NCBI GenBank assembly: GCA_910583855.1
Contig: CAJTYL010000005.1
Location: 73,965 to 137,964, forward strand
Length of the DNA stretch: 64,000 nucleotides
Reading direction: 5' to 3'
From: an uncultured Christensenella sp.
GTDB taxonomy: Bacteria; Bacillota; Clostridia; Christensenellales; Borkfalkiaceae
The position numbers and the translations under genes are program-made. The notes under the pieces were generated by a model. That model was not told where the DNA came from and did no database searches. It saw only the letters and a program-made list of their open reading frames with translations. Numbering within the stretch: position 1 is the stretch's first letter; each line of letters begins with the position of its first letter. Shown here piece after piece: positions 41,890 to 49,441 of the stretch.

Positions 41890-42339
41890 ATGAGAATTGC
41901 TGTTGCCTGCGATCACGGCGGACTTAACTTAAAGAATGCGATAATTTCCCACGCCAAAGCGGCGGGGCACGAAGTCATAGACTTCGGCACAGACGCCTAT
42001 GACAGTTGCGATTATCCCGACTACGCTTTGCCTGCGGCGGCGGCCGTTGCAAACGGCGAGTGTGAAAGAGGGATACTTGTATGTTCAACCGGCATAGGCG
42101 TGTCTATCGTTGCCAATAAGGTACCTGGGATACGGTGTGCGCACTGCCACGACAGTTATTGCGCGGAATACACGCGCTTGCATAACGACAGCAACGTTTT
42201 AGCCCTCGGTGCAAAAGTTGTCGGCGAGGGATACGCGCTTAAAATCGTAGATATTTTTTTGAATACCGAATTTGAAGGCGGCAGACATCAGCGAAGAGTT
42301 GATAAAATTACTGCAATAGAGAAAAAATACGGTAAATAA
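41890..42339 (+). CDS. rpiB: Ribose-5-phosphate isomerase B
   Basis: 149 residues. Interconverts ribose-5-P and ribulose-5-P in the pentose phosphate pathway. RpiB signatures: ACDHGGLNLK, DFGTDAYDSCDYPDYA, LVCSTGIGVSIVANKVPGIR (catalytic Cys) and HNDSNVLALGAKVVG. It starts two bases after the phosphatase stop. tsaC, phosphatase and rpiB form the conserved ywlC-ywlE-rpiB cluster. Confidence 0.97.
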   Translation: MRIAVACDHGGLNLKNAIISHAKAAGHEVIDFGTDAYDSCDYPDYALPAAAAVANGECERGILVCSTGIGVSIVANKVPGIRCAHCHDSYCAEYTRLHNDSNVLALGAKVVGEGYALKIVDIFLNTEFEGGRHQRRVDKITAIEKKYGK

Positions 42340-42350
42340 TACTATAAAAC

Positions 42351-42384
42351 AAAGCGGCGCGGGCAATTTGCCCGCGCCGCTTTT
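42351..42384. terminator. Bidirectional terminator between rpiB and comEC
   Basis: 14-bp stem AAAGCGGCGCGGGC / GCCCGCGCCGCTTT (42351-42364 with 42370-42383) followed by T on the plus strand and TTTGTTTTATAG on the minus strand. Confidence 0.9.
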
Positions 42385-44384
42385 CACGATTTAATTTTAC
42401 CGTTGTTGATATAATACTTAAACTTGCCGTAATCTTCCGTCATTGTAATAACAGTGTCGCAATCTGTAGCGGGCGGTTCTTCCGAATTGCTTATTAGTAA
42501 CTTAACGCCGTCTGCCACGGCAATAATGTTGTGTCCGTCAATATATTCAAATTCAACGCCGCATACCGAGAAGTCTTTTTCATAGTGAAATTCAACGGTC
42601 CTAAACGGTTGAAGCGGAATATACAGCGAGCATATATAAACGTGAGAGCAGTTAAGACTTAAGTCGTAAGCTGTAGCGCTCGTGTCGTCGCCAAGGATAA
42701 TAGCGCAGTCTAAATTCGTAGAGTATTCGTCGTTAAGGTTGCGTTTAATGCGCGAAATAGGTGTGCTTTCAGTCATAACGAGAACTGTGCCTTGCGTCGA
42801 TTTTATGATAACGCTACCGTTGTTTGAGTATGATGCAGCTGAGATTTTATAGCCGTTTGCAGGCATGTACGTTTGCGCAAGAACGCATATTGCAAGTACC
42901 GCGACGCCGCAGGTTGCAAGCACGCTTTTAGAAAGTAATTTAATATTTAACTTATCTGAAAAAAACAACGCTACGAGGAAATAAATAACCGCAAAAACGT
43001 TTGCTCCGAAGCCGCCTATAATTGCGTTTTCAAAATTTGCCAAAACGAGGAAAGACAGTAGGGCTTCCAGCGGTAGCGCGGCGTTCTGCATAATAAAGCC
43101 TGCTATCGGGGGTATAATCAAGGATAGAACCGTCCCTGCAAAAAGCACGGTAAAGAAAACTGAAACGAGTGGAACTATTAAAATATTCAATAACAGTCCC
43201 GCCCAGCTTACGTATCCGAATTTTGCCAACGTTACGGGGAACGTTCCCGCCTGTGCGCCGAAAGTAGCGCTTATGACTGCGGCAACTTTGGCGGGACATT
43301 TTATCTTTTTCAAATTGCGTTTTATTGCGTTGCGGTAAAAGCATAAACCTATGATTGCGCAGAAAGACAGTTGGAATCCAACAGAAAACAGACTGAGCGG
43401 AGATATAAGCAGAATGATTATGCCGGCAAATCCTAAATTGTTTAAGCCGTCGCTTTTAACGTGAATAAGCTTTGTCAAAATATTCACGGTGCACATAATG
43501 ACGGCACGAACCGAAGAAACCGAAAATCCGCAAATCCATGCGTAACAAGTAATAGCTGTTATAGCAATAACGGCGGAAACGTATTTATTAACTCTTATTT
43601 TTTTAAGTATGAAGGAAAGAATGCCGTAAACTATTCCTATATGTAACCCCGATACGGCAAAAACGTGAGCAATACCGCCGTAACGGAAGTTAGCGAGGGT
43701 GTCGTCGTCAACGTTTTGCGTGTCGCCGAGCATCATTGCATAGCATACCGACGCGGTTCCGTAATCTAAATTGTCGTAGAAAACGTCCTTTATGCGTGAA
43801 CGGATACTTCCCGATAGCGAAAAATGGTAGGTTGAGGTTAAATCGGAATATTGCGTACAGGTGTACTTTAAATTGTCTTCGGCATAATAATTCAGCTCCC
43901 CGTAAGGGAAAGCGTCGTTGAATTTTAATTTTGTGTAGAACTGTACTCTGTAACCGACATCGCAAAAATCCCCGTACCGTTCGGAAAGATACACGCGTAC
44001 CTTGCCGCTCAGTTTTTCATCGTACGCCGTAGCGTCGCCGATAATAATATATTCGCCGTAGGTAGCTGTGCCTTTTTCTTTAACGGTGCCTGTAATAAGG
44101 TAAACTTGTTCCGTGTCAACGTCACAAACGCTGTAATTTTGCAAAGTGTAGTAGCAGTTCAACGCTCCGCCCGTAAAGATTGCAATTAATATAAGAGAGA
44201 TAACAAGTAGTTTTTTCTTTTTGAGAATCAGACAAAATAAAAAAACAATTGCGGTTAAAGGAATTACCGCAATCAATAAAACAATATTCGTTTTAAAGAA
44301 ACTAATCAAATAACCGAACAACACGCCCAACGCAAGAGTGCAGGCTGTAAGCACCGGTATTCTCACGTTAAACATGCGAATCAC
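42384..44384 (-). CDS. comEC: ComEC/Rec2-like DNA channel protein, hydrolase domain degenerate
   Basis: 666 residues. N-terminal helices and a soluble DUF4131-type domain (about 85-200) precede the Competence channel core (GIAHVFAVSGLHIGIVYG, SVSSVRAVIMC, FSVGFQLSFCAIIG). The last 130 residues occupy the place of the metallo-beta-lactamase domain but contain no H-x-H-x-D-H motif and are truncated relative to the roughly 750-residue family. DNA transport is possible, strand degradation unlikely. A GTG at 44384 lies seven bases after TATATT, so a leaderless start is likely. The ATG at 44375 is the alternative. Confidence 0.88.
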   Translation of the reverse strand: MIRMFNVRIPVLTACTLALGVLFGYLISFFKTNIVLLIAVIPLTAIVFLFCLILKKKKLLVISLILIAIFTGGALNCYYTLQNYSVCDVDTEQVYLITGTVKEKGTATYGEYIIIGDATAYDEKLSGKVRVYLSERYGDFCDVGYRVQFYTKLKFNDAFPYGELNYYAEDNLKYTCTQYSDLTSTYHFSLSGSIRSRIKDVFYDNLDYGTASVCYAMMLGDTQNVDDDTLANFRYGGIAHVFAVSGLHIGIVYGILSFILKKIRVNKYVSAVIAITAITCYAWICGFSVSSVRAVIMCTVNILTKLIHVKSDGLNNLGFAGIIILLISPLSLFSVGFQLSFCAIIGLCFYRNAIKRNLKKIKCPAKVAAVISATFGAQAGTFPVTLAKFGYVSWAGLLLNILIVPLVSVFFTVLFAGTVLSLIIPPIAGFIMQNAALPLEALLSFLVLANFENAIIGGFGANVFAVIYFLVALFFSDKLNIKLLSKSVLATCGVAVLAICVLAQTYMPANGYKISAASYSNNGSVIIKSTQGTVLVMTESTPISRIKRNLNDEYSTNLDCAIILGDDTSATAYDLSLNCSHVYICSLYIPLQPFRTVEFHYEKDFSVCGVEFEYIDGHNIIAVADGVKLLISNSEEPPATDCDTVITMTEDYGKFKYYINNGKIKS

Positions 44385-44391
44385 GTGACAA

Positions 44392-44420
44392 AATATAGCA
44401 TAATTCTACATAGTTGTAAA
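44392..44420 (-). promoter_or_regulatory. Promoter of comEC
   Basis: On the minus strand TTTACA (44420-44415), 17-nt spacer, TATATT (44397-44392). Seven bases separate the -10 from the GTG at 44384. Confidence 0.7.
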
Positions 44421-44438
44421 CTTATTTCTCACTTCTGT

Positions 44439-44465
44439 TTGAAAATTAATATTTAAGTCGATAAT
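44439..44465 (+). promoter_or_regulatory. Promoter of the Rieske oxidoreductase gene
   Basis: TTGAAA (44439-44444), 15-nt spacer, GATAAT (44460-44465), seven bases before the ATG at 44473. No Shine-Dalgarno site. Spacing is shorter than ideal, so this is weaker than the comEC promoter it faces. Confidence 0.45.
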
Positions 44466-44472
44466 TACAATT

Positions 44473-45933
44473 ATGAAATTTGAAAGCGTTTGGAAATGCG
44501 AAAAAAGAAATTATCCAGCTTTAGACGGGGATGCGGAGAGGGACGTCGTGGTTATAGGCGGCGGAATTGCTGGCTATCTTACGGCGTTTAAGCTTGCCGA
44601 GGCAGGGCAGTTCGTAACGCTGATAGAGGCGGACAAGCTTTTCTGCGGGACTACCGGCAGAACTACTGCCAAAATAACATATAATCAAGGCGGAGTTTAT
44701 TACGACCTTTATTATAACAACGGTTTTGAAGTACCAAAGCTTTACTATAAGGCGCAAATTGACGGTATGCGCGGGTTTAAAGAGCTCAAAGACAAATTTT
44801 GCATTGAATGCGATTGGGCGGAAACTAACGGTTATATATTTTCTTGCAGTTCTGAAACGCGTCTTAAAAGAACGTTCAGCGTTATGCAGGATATAGGAGC
44901 GGAATGCGAATGGGAGAGTGCGCTTACACACTACGATGCAATAGCGGTAATAAAGAGCAGGCGACAATATCTGTTTGACCCGTTAAAATTTCTTTGCGCC
45001 CTGCCCGTAAGGTTTGAAATTTTCGAGCACACCCGCGCGCTTGACGTGGACGTGCGGAATAAGACCGTGTTTACCGATAAGGGCAAAATTAGGGCAAAAA
45101 ATATTGTCGTTGCAACGCACTTTCCCATAATAAATTCACACGGCGCCTACTTTTTGAAGCTCAGACAGTCGACTTCGTATACGGTTGCAATAAACAAGAG
45201 CCTTACAGGTGAAATGTTTCTCGAAGAGAAACGGGACGGAATATCCGTGCGTCCGTATTCTGGCGGAACGCTTTTCGGAGGCGGCGACCACAGGACGGGC
45301 AGAATAAAGGATTTGGGGCACTTTCTCACATTGAAAGGTCGTGCGGAAAAGCTTTACGGTGCGGATACCGTAACCAACTGTTGGAGCGCTGAAGACGTAA
45401 TGACCTTTGACGGCATGCCGATGGCGGGGCTGTACGCAAAGGGTACGGAAGGAGTTTACGTCATAACCGGATTCAATAAATGGGGTATGGCAAATTCGAT
45501 GACTTGCGCAAACCTTATCCGCGACCTGATTTTAGGCAAGGAAAACGAATTTGCAAAGCTGTTCTCATCGCAACGCAAGGTTAAGGGTGGAACGGGTGCG
45601 TTCGTTTCAAATGCATTGACTAACGTTAAAGAAATAACTATGGGCTATTTCAGGTTAACGGCTAAAACGGAGGCGGACGTTGCAAAGGGTACGGGCGCAA
45701 TCGTCAAATATAACGGCAAAAAACGCGCCGTTTACCGCGACGAAGAGGACAACCTGCACGTAATTGGCAGTATGTGCCCGCATATGCACGGCGAGCTTAA
45801 ATGGAACGCAGATACGCACACGTGGGACTGTCCGTGCCACGGCTCGCGGTTCGATATTTATGGCAACATTCTTTCGGAGCCCGCTGCAAAGACTTGCAAA
45901 TATATCAAAGTTGAAACTAAAAAAGAAGGGTAA
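44473..45933 (+). CDS. FAD-dependent oxidoreductase fused to a Rieske [2Fe-2S] domain
   Basis: 486 residues. The N-terminal DAO-type FAD domain has VVVIGGGIAGYLTAFKLAEAG (16-residue core VVIGGGIAGYLTAFKL) and GRTTAKITYNQG. The C-terminal Rieske domain (about 395-486) has CPHMHGELKW and WDCPCHGSRFDIYG, giving both C-x-H and C-x-x-H cluster ligands. The architecture matches Bacillus YhfW and relatives. Substrate unknown; probably a soluble redox enzyme passing electrons between FAD and the iron-sulfur centre. Ends in a perfect terminator. Confidence 0.93.
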   Translation: MKFESVWKCEKRNYPALDGDAERDVVVIGGGIAGYLTAFKLAEAGQFVTLIEADKLFCGTTGRTTAKITYNQGGVYYDLYYNNGFEVPKLYYKAQIDGMRGFKELKDKFCIECDWAETNGYIFSCSSETRLKRTFSVMQDIGAECEWESALTHYDAIAVIKSRRQYLFDPLKFLCALPVRFEIFEHTRALDVDVRNKTVFTDKGKIRAKNIVVATHFPIINSHGAYFLKLRQSTSYTVAINKSLTGEMFLEEKRDGISVRPYSGGTLFGGGDHRTGRIKDLGHFLTLKGRAEKLYGADTVTNCWSAEDVMTFDGMPMAGLYAKGTEGVYVITGFNKWGMANSMTCANLIRDLILGKENEFAKLFSSQRKVKGGTGAFVSNALTNVKEITMGYFRLTAKTEADVAKGTGAIVKYNGKKRAVYRDEEDNLHVIGSMCPHMHGELKWNADTHTWDCPCHGSRFDIYGNILSEPAAKTCKYIKVETKKEG

Positions 45934-45949
45934 TTACCCTTCTTTTTTA
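45920..45949 (+). terminator. Terminator of the Rieske oxidoreductase gene
   Basis: Palindromic AAAAAGAAGGGTAA / TTACCCTTCTTTTT with T-run. It includes the stop codon. Confidence 0.85.
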
Positions 45950-45970
45950 GTGTTAATTACCAATATTGGC

Positions 45971-45999
45971 TTGACAACCTAAGCTATTTTTATTATAAT
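45971..45999 (+). promoter_or_regulatory. Consensus promoter of tRNA-Leu
   Basis: TTGACA (45971-45976), 17-nt spacer, TATAAT (45994-45999), a perfect consensus 12 bases before the tRNA. Confidence 0.9.
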
Positions 46000-46011
46000 C
46001 ACAATAGTTTT

Positions 46012-46094
46012 GCGGACGTGGCGAAATTGGCAGACGCGCAGGTTTCAGGTTCCTGTGGGCAACCATGGGGGTTCAAGTCCCTTCGTCCGCACCA
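46012..46094 (+). tRNA. tRNA-Leu (CAG)
   Basis: 83-nt class II tRNA. Acceptor GCGGACG / CGTCCGC, discriminator A, encoded CCA; anticodon loop TTCAGGT (anticodon CAG, reads CUG) with a T-T mismatch at the base of the loop; variable arm TGGGCAACCA-type; T-loop GTTCAAGTC. Confidence 0.94.
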
Positions 46095-46166
46095 AGACAG
46101 ACAGAGATTGAACCTTAGATACGTATTTGTAAACGGGGTTGCGGGCTTTGTCGCAAAAAGGTAAAA

Positions 46167-46204
46167 GTAAAACGGCAATGAGTTTAGGCTCGTTGCCGTT
46201 TTAC
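46167..46204 (+). terminator. Terminator-like hairpin downstream of tRNA-Leu
   Basis: Stem GTAAAACGGCAATGAG / CTCGTTGCCGTTTTAC with one G-U pair, loop TTTAGG. It lies about 75 nt after the tRNA. Confidence 0.65.
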
Positions 46205-46317
46205 TATCTCCCACCCAAGAGAACCCACCCTAATGGGCATAAAACAAAATAAATACTTTTCGTCATAGATTTACAATATTCTCCGTTTTTTACGCCAAAA
46301 GTGTTACAGTGTTACAT

Positions 46318-46367
46318 AGTGGCGTAGGTAATACTATACGCCACTGCGGGCGGCTGTCGCCGCCCGC
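46318..46367. repeat. Two adjacent inverted repeats
   Basis: AGTGGCGTA / TACGCCACT (46318-46326 with 46337-46345) is immediately followed by GCGGGCGGC / GCCGCCCGC (46346-46354 with 46359-46367). It may terminate the minus-strand zinc-ribbon gene that ends at 46421. Confidence 0.65.
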
Positions 46368-46420
46368 ATATTGCCGTAAATATGTTACACGTTACGGGGT
46401 GAAGTAAAAAAAGAATATAG

Positions 46421-46576
46421 TTATTTGCTATCGGTTGCCTTTTGAACAATAACTTTTCCATTTTTTATTTCAATAAGGATTTTGCCCTTGCATTTCGGGC
46501 AATAGATTTCTATGGTTGAGCCGTCGCCTAACTTGAATAATTTATACCCACATTCGGGGCAAACGACATAATACAT
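46421..46576 (-). CDS. Small zinc-ribbon protein (Com-like)
   Basis: 51 residues, beginning MYYVVCPECGYKLFKLGDG, with a second knuckle YCPKCKGKILIEIK. Two C-x-x-C pairs 18 residues apart form a zinc ribbon. Size and pattern resemble the phage Mu Com family of small regulatory zinc-ribbon proteins. It starts three bases after the stop of the upstream minus-strand gene, so they form an operon. No separate ribosome site is obvious, so translation is probably coupled. Confidence 0.7.
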   Translation of the reverse strand: MYYVVCPECGYKLFKLGDGSTIEIYCPKCKGKILIEIKNGKVIVQKATDSK

Positions 46577-46578
46577 AA

Positions 46579-46953
46579 TTACTCAATAATTTTGAGTATA
46601 TTCTTTTCAACTAATGTAACCGGATAGCGGGTCATACCTTGCTTAACGCCATTTTTTCCAAATATTTTTTCTATCGTACCTTTATTTCTCACGGTCATTC
46701 CTTGTATAACTTTTCCGTCTGCATTTTTTCTTCTTATGATAATACAGTTTTCCTCAAATTCTTCAAGAAATTTAACAGCAACTACTACTTTGCCATTTTC
46801 TTGTGCTGTTAATAATTGTGCAAATTTGAAATTCCCTGTATCCTCAACTAATTTGCACGCCTCTGCATTAAAGTCGAGTTGTCCTCTTCCTATGCTTACA
46901 AATGCTGATGAGCGTCCGTCCGCTTGTTTGATTTTTACTACCTGCCATTCCAT
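46579..46953 (-). CDS. Hypothetical protein, phage-like
   Basis: 124 residues, mainly beta strands (EWQVVKIKQADGRSSAFVSI, ENCIIIRRKNADGKVIQGM, YPVTLVEKNILKIIE), no Cys motif, signal peptide or membrane helix. Looks like a small DNA- or RNA-binding barrel but no family is recognised. GGGG lies 11 nt before the ATG. Encoded with the Com-like zinc ribbon in an AT-rich patch, so probably from a mobile element. Confidence 0.6.
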   Translation of the reverse strand: MEWQVVKIKQADGRSSAFVSIGRGQLDFNAEACKLVEDTGNFKFAQLLTAQENGKVVVAVKFLEEFEENCIIIRRKNADGKVIQGMTVRNKGTIEKIFGKNGVKQGMTRYPVTLVEKNILKIIE

Positions 46954-47241
46954 AATGATTTTTTCCCCTTGTTTTAATTATTATACTTATTATACACAAA
47001 ATAGTTAAAGTTGTCAATAGTATTTGCATAAATTCTTGTGATTATTTTAATGATTATAATGATTTTTGTGGTCGAATATTCTAATTGATAAATAATGTTT
47101 GTTAATGCTTATTATAAATTAACTAATAAAATATTATATTCGACAAATAAGATAAAAAATAGGTGTTCTAGCTCACTACGCTCAGCAAGCTAAGATGCGT
47201 TCGCCTTTTTAAATTTTGTCCACATAAAAGTTCAATCATGA
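46954..47241. other. AT-rich non-coding stretch
   Basis: About 290 bases upstream of both flanking features, very AT-rich up to 47160. From 47166 to 47207 there is a short GC-richer palindromic block with TCACTACGCTC and AGCT repeats. I find no gene or clear promoter. Confidence 0.5.
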
Positions 47242-47783
47242 TGTAAATGGTACGGTACGGAGAAGCGCGGCGTTACCTGCAAAGGAAAAGAAATTTTTTT
47301 AAGAAGGTTTAATTCGGCAGAGATAACCGAATTTTACTTGCCGAAAGACTGCCCGTCTTTTTGCGTGGGGTGTATAAGTTGTTTTGTGAATGGTGAAAAC
47401 AACTGTGAATATTATTTATACATATGGCTTATCGTTGGATACCGCACAGACTAGCTACTCAAATGTTTGGTAAGCGCGCCGTAATTATTACGCAATGTCT
47501 TGGCGCAGGGGCGAAATCGACGGCAAAAGATATTAAACACAGCCTGTCTTGGTGGGGAATTTCTAAAATAGGAGTATACAGCGGCGCTCTGATGAACGAT
47601 ATTACTTGGGACAAACTTTCGGAGTACAGACGCAAAAAACTTACAAAAGGTATTATCAATCTTGCCGTTCGCTTCGCTAAAATAAATTATGAAAAACCGA
47701 CCTATACAACATCTATAACTAAAATAAAGTTCAAGTTTTGTCGTTTTATACAAAGGAAAGTGCGGAAAAACGGCGTTGCGTGA
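47242..47783 (+). pseudogene. Flavodoxin-family NAD(P)H oxidoreductase pseudogene
   Basis: Two frames together resemble this family, but neither is complete. Frame one (47242-47454, ending TAG) encodes ITEFYLPKDCPSFCVGCISC and then CFVNGENNC, the conserved N-terminal Cys motif region. Frame two (from about 47424) encodes AYRWIPHR, FGKRAVIITQCLGAGAKST, DIKHSLSWWGI and the basic tail typical of the C-terminal half. The middle of the domain (the flavin-binding strand between the Cys motif and the A-Y-R-W motif) is deleted, the halves are out of frame, and the true N-terminus is missing. Confidence 0.75.
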
Positions 47784-47866
47784 CTTGATAACGAGTATGG
47801 GTATAATAATGGGTGGCTTGGTAAAAGTCGCCCGTGGAAAAGTTAATATTTCTATTCATAATTAAG

Positions 47867-47895
47867 GAACTTGTCTTTGGCAGGTTCTTTTTTTA
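47867..47895 (+). terminator. Terminator upstream of spoIIIAA
   Basis: Stem GAACTTG / CAGGTTC with one G-U pair, loop TCTTTGG, then TTTTTTT. It insulates the spoIIIA operon from the pseudogene. Confidence 0.75.
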
Positions 47896-47918
47896 TGTTC
47901 TGATAAATAGATTAAATT

Positions 47919-48815
47919 ATGAGTTTGTCCTTTTTGCCTGACTCGGTAAAAGTTGCCGTCGGTCATTTGAATTATAACAGGCTTTCCGAAATCCGTTTGA
48001 GGCGGGGACAACCGGTAATCGTGGAATATGACGGCAAATACGAGTATTTGGGCAACATCGGTATCGTTTCGAGTGAAAACGACAGTATCAGGGTTTCTGA
48101 CGTTACTTCCGTTCTGAACGCCGCAACGGGCGGCTGTGTGTACGGCTTTACCGAACAGATGAAAAACGGGTTTATAACGGTAAAACACGGCGTACGCATA
48201 GGTATTGCAGGCGAATACGTAACTGAAAAAGGCGTTGTAAACACTATAAAAAACGTTACGTCTTTAAATATCCGTATTCCACACGATATAAAAGGTTGTT
48301 CGGAGTATCTTTTTAAAAGTGTGTTTGCAAACGGCATTAAAAGTACGCTTATCTTTTCAAGACCGGGGCTTGGTAAAACCACGATGCTTCGCGATGTTGC
48401 CCGCAAGCTAAGCGGAACGATGAACGTTCTCATCTTTGACGAGAGGGGTGAAATTGCCGCTTTGGACGATTACGGCGACGGATTCGATTTGGGAGCGGTG
48501 GACGTGGTGCGCTGCTATTCAAAGCTCGGGGCTATTGCAAGCGCTATCAGGGCTATGAAACCCGACGTTATTATAACCGACGAGTTGTACGGCGCCGACG
48601 ACGTAAGGGCGGTGCAGTATGCGGCCGATTGCTCGATAACAGTCATTGCTTCCTCGCACGTTTCGGATAAGGAAAAACTGAAAAAAATGCCGTTTGAGTA
48701 TTTCGTTAAATTAAAAAATTTAGGCGCGACACCCGAAATTTATGATAAAAATTTTAATTCTTATTGCAATCGTGGCGTTGATGACGACGCTGGGCGTGTT
48801 TCTTTCGGCGGGTAA
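47919..48815 (+). CDS. spoIIIAA: Stage III sporulation protein AA (ATPase)
   Basis: 298-residue secretion-type ATPase of the feeding-tube complex made in the mother cell. Walker A RPGLGKTTMLRDVAR near 148, IFDERGEIAALDD and the Walker B-like VIITDELYG. No Shine-Dalgarno site precedes the ATG. The 3' end overlaps spoIIIAB by 74 bases, and the last 25 residues (YDKNFNSYCNRGVDDDAGR) look like non-homologous tail sequence. Confidence 0.95.
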   Translation: MSLSFLPDSVKVAVGHLNYNRLSEIRLRRGQPVIVEYDGKYEYLGNIGIVSSENDSIRVSDVTSVLNAATGGCVYGFTEQMKNGFITVKHGVRIGIAGEYVTEKGVVNTIKNVTSLNIRIPHDIKGCSEYLFKSVFANGIKSTLIFSRPGLGKTTMLRDVARKLSGTMNVLIFDERGEIAALDDYGDGFDLGAVDVVRCYSKLGAIASAIRAMKPDVIITDELYGADDVRAVQYAADCSITVIASSHVSDKEKLKKMPFEYFVKLKNLGATPEIYDKNFNSYCNRGVDDDAGRVSFGG

Positions 48816-49167
48816 AAAGAAAAGGATGCAGATCTATTCGGAACTCTGCGAATTTAACGACCGTCTTATTATGAATTTGAAATTCGACAAGAGTCCGCTT
48901 GATAAGGTCGCGCAAAGCTATAAATATATTCCCGTTGCCTTGAACGGGGGGAAATTGCTTGACGGCAAGGACGGGGAAGTTATATCCGATTATTTCGTAA
49001 ACCTCGGCAAAAGCGACGCTATGTCGCAGATAGACTATCTGAACGGCAAAAAAGCTCAACTTACAAAATACAGGGACGAAAGTCAGACAAGCTATAAAAA
49101 GTATAGCTCTCTGTACGTCAAAATCTTCTTTATGATAGGTGTTTTAATGGCGGTTTTGATGGCTTAA
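48742..49167 (+). CDS. spoIIIAB: Stage III sporulation protein AB
   Basis: 141 residues, GspF-like. N-terminal transmembrane helix (2-22), helical cytoplasmic part (YSELCEFNDRLIMNLKFDKSPL), GKSDAMSQIDYLNGKKAQL and a C-terminal hydrophobic helix IFFMIGVLMAVLMA. Slightly shorter than Bacillus SpoIIIAB. Its ATG lies 74 bases inside spoIIIAA, without a clear ribosome site. Confidence 0.92.
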   Translation: MIKILILIAIVALMTTLGVFLSAGKKKRMQIYSELCEFNDRLIMNLKFDKSPLDKVAQSYKYIPVALNGGKLLDGKDGEVISDYFVNLGKSDAMSQIDYLNGKKAQLTKYRDESQTSYKKYSSLYVKIFFMIGVLMAVLMA

Positions 49168-49243
49168 TTTGCCGCAAGGCTGTTTTGCAATAGCGGGTTG
49201 AGTAGAAACATAATTTAAGATACATTGAATAAACGGAACGTTT

Positions 49244-49441
49244 ATGGATATAAGCATAATTTTTAAAATAGCCGCAGTGGGCATTATAATCACAATAATA
49301 TGTCAGGTGCTTAAAAAGTCTGACCGTGACGATATCGCAACAATAGTAAGCCTCGTTGGCTTAATTATCGTATTGACCGTAGTCATAACTATGATCTCCG
49401 ACCTCTTTTCTCAAATCCGACAGCTATTCGATATGTTCTGA
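49244..49441 (+). CDS. spoIIIAC: Stage III sporulation protein AC
   Basis: 65-residue small membrane protein with two transmembrane helices. DISIIFKIAAVGIIITII and QVLKKSDRDDIATIVSLVGLI are highly conserved in SpoIIIAC. A CGGAACG site precedes the ATG. The stop shares a base with the spoIIIAD start. Confidence 0.95.
   Translation: MDISIIFKIAAVGIIITIICQVLKKSDRDDIATIVSLVGLIIVLTVVITMISDLFSQIRQLFDMF

Larger units (their letters stand above)
46095..46420. other. Non-coding stretch after tRNA-Leu
   Basis: 326 bases without a gene. It holds a terminator-like hairpin (46167-46204), the short tandem GTGTTACA GTGTTACA (46300-46316) and two adjacent strong inverted repeats (46318-46367). I see no promoter or conserved RNA. 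Confidence 0.6.

Noticed and set aside
46012..46094. tRNA-Leu as an occupied attachment site
   Set aside because: I could not find a second copy of its 3' end within the window, so no element boundaries can be drawn.
45999..46214. 71-aa minus-strand open frame
   Set aside because: Antisense translation of tRNA-Leu (GRRDLNPHGCPQEPETC-type string), a well-known artefact.
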